Shown piece after piece: positions 6,976 through 11,147 of a DNA stretch of 11,147 nucleotides (within the stretch, counting starts at the first letter, position 1; every line of letters starts with the position of its first letter). The position numbers and the translations under genes were made by a program. The notes beneath the pieces were generated by a model. That model was not told where the DNA came from. It saw only the letters and a program-made list of their open reading frames with translations, and did no database searches. The DNA is from Flavobacterium sp. UBA4098 (GTDB lineage Bacteria > Bacteroidota > Bacteroidia > Flavobacteriales > Flavobacteriaceae): the NCBI GenBank assembly GCA_002382495.1, contig DFXW01000043.1, positions 96,725 through 107,871 on the forward strand, in the 5' to 3' direction.

Positions 6976-8673
6976 TTATCTAAATACATAATCTACTCCT
7001 GTAACTTGTGAAAGCAGCGTATCTGGTGCATCAAGTGCTTTTGCAGATTTTGCTGGAACTGGAGTTATTGGAGTATTATTTTTTAGGTAATCAATCATTA
7101 CAGTATGAAGGGTCGATGTTGTATTTTTTGGTTCGACAACTCCTTTAATTCTACACAACATATCTTCGGGATCTCCATCTCGCTCACACGCAAGTACTGA
7201 ATATAGTTTTGAGTCATCAATTGGAGCCCCTTTTACGGTAACGGTTTGAACTCTTTGGCCAGATTCTCCAAATGCATTGAAAGTGATTTCCATTCCTTTG
7301 AATTTGACTACCCAACCGCCAAATCGTTTTGAGGCATCCTTTGCAAAAACATTATTTAGTTCTTTTTCTAACCAATCTTTTATTTGTTTTCCTGTCACTT
7401 TTGCAGTACGAATGGTACTGTCTACTGGTAACATATCAAATATAAAACCATTGGTTATTGGAATATTTCCTGTTTGATCTGGTGTGGTTCTTGGTGGACA
7501 AAATCGGAAACCGTTAGAAAGCACAATGTCTATTTCTGGGAATTTCCATTTCAATCCGTTCAGAATCATGGTGTCTATTGGGTTTTCGACTACAAAATAG
7601 CGATAAAGAGGAATCGTGCTATAACCAATTACGGTATCAATATGTTTTTTATAAACCGATTCTTTTTCGTTTAGTAATTTTTGAATTGTTGGATCTGGTT
7701 TGATTTTTGAAGATGCAACTTCAAGCAATTCGTAATTATCGGCGGTTACTTTTCCGTTTTGAACGGTCAAGTCTAGTTTGCCAATAAATGATCCAAACGC
7801 TCCTGGCTCAACCACTTTAGCGTATTTACAAACGATTGGCTTACGAACTCTTTCGTGTGTATCTCCACCCAAAATATAATTTACACCTTCGCATTCTGGC
7901 ATGTTTGCCAATGCTATTTGTTGGCTCAATCCAAGATGCGCAATCATAATTATATAACTACAATTTTCTTGGTTCTTTAACACATCTATATAATGAGCTA
8001 AATTTTCTTCGGGTTTTGTATAAATAATTCCTTTGCTATAAACTGGACTTTGACGAATTGGCACTAATGGATCTGTATAACCAAGAAATCCAATTTTTGC
8101 TCCTGCAACATTCCATATTTGATAGGGCTGAAAAATAAGTTCTCCTTTTTTTCCTTCACCTAAATCGTGGTACATATTAGTACAAATTTTCGGTGCATTT
8201 AGTTTACCTAAAAGGGTTTGCATTTGTTTTTTGCCATAAATAACTTCCCAGTTTCCAGGTAAATACAAATCGTATTTTAGAGCGTCTAATATTGGCACAA
8301 AGGCTTCTCCAGTGGTTTTAACACTTAACTCGCTTCCTTGAAACATATCGCCAGTGTCAATAATATAGGTATTTGGGTTTTTCTTTTTCAGATCATTCAG
8401 CATCGTTGCCATATAGGCATACCCACCAGTTTTGCGAAAAACGACTTTATTGTCTTCCCAAAAGAGCTCATCATGCGGGTGTATTTGACAATGCACATCG
8501 GTTGTTTGAAGAATAGAAATGGTTTGTGGCAGATTATTATTGACCAAGTCTTGATTTTCTATTTCTTGATATTCTGTTTCTGTAGCAAATCCAGAAATCG
8601 GTGTAACAAATGGAATAGAAATACCGAGAGCACCAATATTTTTTATAAAATTTCTACGGTTGTTGTTATTCAT
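6976..8673 (-). CDS. SoxB-like periplasmic metallophosphoesterase / 5'-nucleotidase family protein
   Basis: This 565-residue protein has a twin-arginine signal (RRNFIK, residues 6-11, then a hydrophobic stretch), so it is folded before export to the periplasm. The N-terminal calcineurin-like metallophosphoesterase domain shows TTDVHCQ (D59, H61), DTGDMFQG (D109), PGNWEVIYG (N141) and AHLG (H246), matching dimetal ligand positions. The C-terminal 5'-nucleotidase domain follows from about residue 340. GNWE in place of the usual GNHE is a SoxB trait; SoxB removes sulfate from a thiosulfate-loaded carrier cysteine. The usual GHTH motif is GDTH here (D271, H273), an odd change in a ligand position. 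It is last in the sulfur-gene set, 26 bases after the DsrE-like gene. A nucleotidase role is the alternative, but the neighbours and GNWE favour sulfur chemistry. Confidence 0.82.
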   Translation of the reverse strand: MNNNNRRNFIKNIGALGISIPFVTPISGFATETEYQEIENQDLVNNNLPQTISILQTTDVHCQIHPHDELFWEDNKVVFRKTGGYAYMATMLNDLKKKNPNTYIIDTGDMFQGSELSVKTTGEAFVPILDALKYDLYLPGNWEVIYGKKQMQTLLGKLNAPKICTNMYHDLGEGKKGELIFQPYQIWNVAGAKIGFLGYTDPLVPIRQSPVYSKGIIYTKPEENLAHYIDVLKNQENCSYIIMIAHLGLSQQIALANMPECEGVNYILGGDTHERVRKPIVCKYAKVVEPGAFGSFIGKLDLTVQNGKVTADNYELLEVASSKIKPDPTIQKLLNEKESVYKKHIDTVIGYSTIPLYRYFVVENPIDTMILNGLKWKFPEIDIVLSNGFRFCPPRTTPDQTGNIPITNGFIFDMLPVDSTIRTAKVTGKQIKDWLEKELNNVFAKDASKRFGGWVVKFKGMEITFNAFGESGQRVQTVTVKGAPIDDSKLYSVLACERDGDPEDMLCRIKGVVEPKNTTSTLHTVMIDYLKNNTPITPVPAKSAKALDAPDTLLSQVTGVDYVFR

Positions 8674-8699
8674 TTGTATTTTTTTAAATTCATAATTGA

Positions 8700-9119
8700 T
8701 TAAAAACCACCTCTAATATAACTCCAACCTTCCTCTTGTTTTTCGACAATTTCGGCAATTCCAGCCGGAACAAATCCTACCAAAACTTCAGGAAATGCAT
8801 CTTTGCTAATTTTACGATTTTTTAGTGTGTTCTCGCAAACTACAAAATTCACACCTTTTGATTTAAGAGCTTGTAATCGTGCTTGATATTTTGTGTTGTT
8901 TTTCATAACCAAATCTACACCTTGGTTATACACCACAACTTCGTATTTTGCATTTGGCCAATGAGCGGTTATATTTTCGAGTTGTTTTACAAATGCTTTT
9001 TGTTGCAAAGTATCATTTGCATTGGTAAATTGGAAAACGATTTTGTGATCTTTTGGCTTTATTTGAGCAAAAGAATTAACAGATAACAAGCAGATTAGTG
9101 CTAAAAATAGATTTTTCAT
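8700..9119 (-). CDS. secreted DsrE-family protein
   Basis: This 139-residue protein has a Sec signal peptide (MKNLFLALICLLSVNSFAQ), so the mature form of about 120 residues is periplasmic. The body fits the DsrE/DsrF-like fold: an early strand KIVFQFTNAN, the central strand YEVVVYNQGVDLVM, a helix with LQALKSKGV, then the strand FVVCENTL. C95 in that strand is the only cysteine of the mature protein and sits where DsrE-type proteins often carry a sulfur-binding cysteine. Cytoplasmic DsrE proteins take part in sulfur relay. A periplasmic copy beside TsdA-like and SoxB-like genes suggests a sulfur carrier or sensor, which is inference. It starts three bases after the cytochrome stop codon, so translation is probably coupled. 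Confidence 0.85.
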   Translation of the reverse strand: MKNLFLALICLLSVNSFAQIKPKDHKIVFQFTNANDTLQQKAFVKQLENITAHWPNAKYEVVVYNQGVDLVMKNNTKYQARLQALKSKGVNFVVCENTLKNRKISKDAFPEVLVGFVPAGIAEIVEKQEEGWSYIRGGF

Positions 9120-9122
9120 AGT

Positions 9123-10235
9123 TTACTTTTTTTCTTTCTTTTTTAATAACTCTTCTGCTTCCTCGCGTTTTTTCTTTTCTTTTTTCATCGCGATGAAAGG
9201 ACCGTATTTGTGTTGTTCTTCTGAATATTTATCTTCAAAAGGACCAAACGGATGGTCAAATGGTTTTTTCCCTATTTTTGGCCAATCGGCAGATAAATCT
9301 TTATTTGGACGGTCAAGACTTTCAACATAAGCCGCAATATCCCAAGATTCTTCATCCGTCAATTGAGGGCTATCATAAGTTGCTCCAAGAGGCATATTGT
9401 ATTTTATATAACCAGCAAAACGGCTAATTCTAAACAAACCAGCACCCTTGTTATACGAATTTTTACCCCAAAGTGGTGGATAGGTATATTCTGTTTGGGT
9501 TTCATTAAGCACACCTTGCCCGTTGGTTTGATGACAACTTGCACATTTGGCTTCGTACAAAGGTTTTCCTTTTGCTGGACTTGCAGCACGTTTCATCAAT
9601 TTAATATCTCTAATTCCTGATGCTAATGCTGTCGAGTCTTTAGGTACGTTTTTCCCAATATATTCAATATAAGCTATCATTGCTTGCATTTCTGGGCTGT
9701 TTTCGGCAAGTGCTTTTCCATTTAAACTTCTTTCGAAACAATCGTTTACACGTTTAAATAGATTTTCAATTTTCCCGCTTCGAGCTCTCATTTTTGGATA
9801 GGTAGAATATACCGATCCATAATTGTTCCCCCAAGGTTTTGTACCAGCATCGAGATGACAATTATTACAATTCATTCCGTTTGACGTTTGTTGCACACTT
9901 CCTTTTGGACCAAGATATTTGGCTGTATGCACTATCAATTCTTTACCATATTCAACCTTTTTCTTAAAAACAGTATCTGTAATTTCATCAAGAGGTACTG
10001 GCTTCCAAAAATGTGACATTTCTAATTGCAAACTATCTTTTATTGCAGCATCGGCATATATTTTTTCTATTTCAATATTTTTATATTCATTTGAATTAAA
10101 AAGTGCAGTAATATTTTTATTAAATATAATTGCTATCAATATAAAAAATACTAACCCCATCATAGTTACGAATAGGATTACTATTTTTTTTAAATAAGAA
10201 TTTAGTTTTAAATTGTTGTTATTTTTACTTGGCAT
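9123..10235 (-). CDS. tsdA: membrane-anchored diheme cytochrome c, TsdA-like thiosulfate dehydrogenase
   Basis: TsdA oxidises two thiosulfates to tetrathionate in the periplasm and can work in reverse. The 370-residue protein has an N-terminal membrane anchor (about 17-38) with no clear cleavage site. The first heme site is CNNCH (123-127), followed by LDAGTKPWG. Downstream, VNDCFERSLNGK contains C166; in TsdA a cysteine in this motif is the axial ligand of the active-site heme. The second heme site is CASCH (231-235), and M281 in KYNMP is a probable axial ligand. The last 30 residues are rich in Lys and Glu and look disordered. It lies nine bases after the DUF6691 gene and three bases before the DsrE gene. 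The CFxRSxNGK motif makes TsdA much likelier than SoxA or a generic cytochrome; direction of catalysis is unknown. Confidence 0.85.
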   Translation of the reverse strand: MPSKNNNNLKLNSYLKKIVILFVTMMGLVFFILIAIIFNKNITALFNSNEYKNIEIEKIYADAAIKDSLQLEMSHFWKPVPLDEITDTVFKKKVEYGKELIVHTAKYLGPKGSVQQTSNGMNCNNCHLDAGTKPWGNNYGSVYSTYPKMRARSGKIENLFKRVNDCFERSLNGKALAENSPEMQAMIAYIEYIGKNVPKDSTALASGIRDIKLMKRAASPAKGKPLYEAKCASCHQTNGQGVLNETQTEYTYPPLWGKNSYNKGAGLFRISRFAGYIKYNMPLGATYDSPQLTDEESWDIAAYVESLDRPNKDLSADWPKIGKKPFDHPFGPFEDKYSEEQHKYGPFIAMKKEKKKREEAEELLKKKEKK

Positions 10236-10244
10236 AAAAAAATT

Positions 10245-10742
10245 TTAATGAGGTAATTTATCTCTAAAATAACCATATACCCATGTGCCAACTATAGCAA
10301 AGAATAAAGTGACAATCATCACTGTTATTCCAGTTCCTATTTGTGCAAAAATTGGACCTGGACATGCTCCTGTAATGGCCCATCCTAAACCAAATATAAG
10401 TCCACCTATAATTTGGCCTTTATTAAACGTTTTATCGTGAAATTCTATTTTTTCGCCATAAATGGTTTTAATATTTAATTTTTTAATTAAAAAAACTGAA
10501 ATTGCACCAACCACAACTGCACTACCTATAACTCCATACATATGAAACGATTGAAAACGGAACATTTCTTGAATGCGGAACCAACTGATAATTTCTGCTT
10601 TAATAAATACAATTCCGAATAATAATCCTACGATTAAGTATTTAAAATTGTGGTACCATTTGTGGTCTAATTGACTTTCGTTTACACAAACTGTATCTAA
10701 GCTACGTGTTTCAAAATCGGTGTTTTGATCTAAATTACTCAT
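10245..10742 (-). CDS. YeeE/YedE-like (DUF6691) membrane protein, C-terminal half type
   Basis: This 165-residue inner-membrane protein has four probable helices at about residues 34-50, 68-86, 108-126 and 138-158. The signature GACPGP (C127) lies at the end of the third helix, with FGLGWAITG before it. This is the second half-repeat of the YeeE/YedE family, whose characterised member TsuA takes up thiosulfate using conserved cysteines. The partner half is the adjacent upstream gene, ending ten bases earlier, so the two probably form one heteromeric transporter. About 30 polar residues precede the first helix, with one cysteine (C19); this is longer than I expect for the family. The ATG at 10742 fits the tight spacing. 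Transport of thiosulfate or another sulfur species is inferred from the family and the TsdA-like gene downstream. Confidence 0.88.
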   Translation of the reverse strand: MSNLDQNTDFETRSLDTVCVNESQLDHKWYHNFKYLIVGLLFGIVFIKAEIISWFRIQEMFRFQSFHMYGVIGSAVVVGAISVFLIKKLNIKTIYGEKIEFHDKTFNKGQIIGGLIFGLGWAITGACPGPIFAQIGTGITVMIVTLFFAIVGTWVYGYFRDKLPH

Positions 10743-10752
10743 AATTTATTTT

Positions 10753-11147
10753 TTAAAGTGAAAGTATGTATGGAAGAATAATATTTGCCATGATTAGTCC
10801 GCCTATGAAAAAGCAACAAGTAGCAATCAGTGAAGGCAATTGTAGATTTGACAATCCTGAGATTGAGTGACCACTAGTACAGCCACCAGCATAACGGGAA
10901 CCAAAACCTATCATAAAACCTCCCACAACCATCATTAATAATCCTTTGATTGTCAATAGATTTTCCCATGAGAAAATTTCTATTGGTAACATACCGTTGA
11001 TGTCTGTAATTCCATAAGTGGCTAATTCTGCTCTCAAATCGTCATTAATAATGATTGGATTTGGATTGGATAAAAAGGTAAAAGCAATTAAGCCTCCTAA
11101 CAGAACTCCAGCAATAAAAAACATATTCCAAATTTCTTTTTTCCAAT
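10753..11147 (-). CDS. YeeE/YedE family transporter half, 5'-partial
   Basis: The frame is open to the right edge of the window. Codons before the ATG at 11124-11122 read WKKEIWN, which resembles sequence usually internal to this family, so that ATG is probably not the start. The visible part has helices beginning MFFIAGVLLGG, ISI/LLMMVVGGFMIGF-type hydrophobic stretches and a C-terminal pair around IATCCFFIGG and ANIILPYIL. The signature GGCTSGH lies at about residues 80-86 counted from the ATG at 11124, with its Cys codon at 10881-10879. In TsuA-type YeeE proteins such a cysteine contacts thiosulfate during passage across the inner membrane. It leads the visible leftward set and is followed after ten bases by the GACPGP half. 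The promoter and N-terminus are off the window. Confidence 0.88.
   Translation of the reverse strand, partial: WKKEIWNMFFIAGVLLGGLIAFTFLSNPNPIIINDDLRAELATYGITDINGMLPIEIFSWENLLTIKGLLMMVVGGFMIGFGSRYAGGCTSGHSISGLSNLQLPSLIATCCFFIGGLIMANIILPYILSL

Noticed and set aside
6976..8673. Plain 5'-nucleotidase for nucleotide salvage
   Set aside because: Possible by fold, but GNWE in the metal site, the Tat signal and the TsdA/DsrE/YeeE neighbours favour a SoxB-like role. Kept as the alternative.
8338..8703. Plus-strand open frame of 121 codons opposite the SoxB-like gene
   Set aside because: It is antisense to a clear Tat-signal protein; its composition is what the complementary strand would give by chance.
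9404..9589. Open frame inside the cytochrome gene on the same strand in another frame
   Set aside because: It overlaps the heme-binding region of a well-supported gene and shows no motif of its own.
9123..10235. SoxA or SoxX cytochrome
   Set aside because: The CFERSLNGK motif between the two heme sites is characteristic of TsdA, and no SoxYZ or SoxX partner is present.

Overview
The window looks like part of a low-GC chromosome from a member of the Bacteroidota, most likely a Flavobacterium-type flavobacterium. The evidence is the fabH-accB-accC gene order, start sites without Shine-Dalgarno sequences, short AT-rich intergenic regions, TAnnTTTG-type promoter elements, and outer-membrane barrels typical of the group.

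Plus strand, bases 1-4268. A fatty-acid initiation operon comes first: fabH (its 5' end lies off the window), accB and accC, closed by a strong intrinsic terminator at 2931-2961. A second small unit follows: a DUF1569 (DinB-like) protein, then a membrane-anchored monofunctional peptidoglycan glycosyltransferase, mtgA.

Convergent gap, bases 4269-4667. No gene is visible. The gap holds two diverged 68-bp direct repeats with tRNA-3'-end-like elements on the minus strand, a long-range inverted repeat, and a perfect 12-bp hairpin that is best placed as a terminator for leftward transcription.

Minus strand, bases 11147-4668. A tightly packed leftward set runs: a YeeE/YedE transporter half (5' end off the window), a second YeeE/YedE-like (DUF6691) half, a membrane-anchored diheme cytochrome with the hallmark motifs of thiosulfate dehydrogenase TsdA, a secreted DsrE-like protein with one mature cysteine, and a Tat-signal SoxB-like dimetal hydrolase. 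A hairpin terminator at 6923-6950 ends this set. After it come an OprD-like outer-membrane porin and a DUF2490 outer-membrane protein whose signal peptide is intact but has no ATG, GTG or TTG start.

Read together, the leftward genes look like a periplasmic inorganic-sulfur module: import of thiosulfate or related sulfur through the YeeE-type membrane protein, two-electron oxidation of thiosulfate by the TsdA-like cytochrome, and sulfur handling by the DsrE and SoxB-like proteins. No SoxYZ carrier or SoxXA is visible here. This makes the cluster the most interesting part of the window. The pathway assignment is inference from family motifs and gene order.
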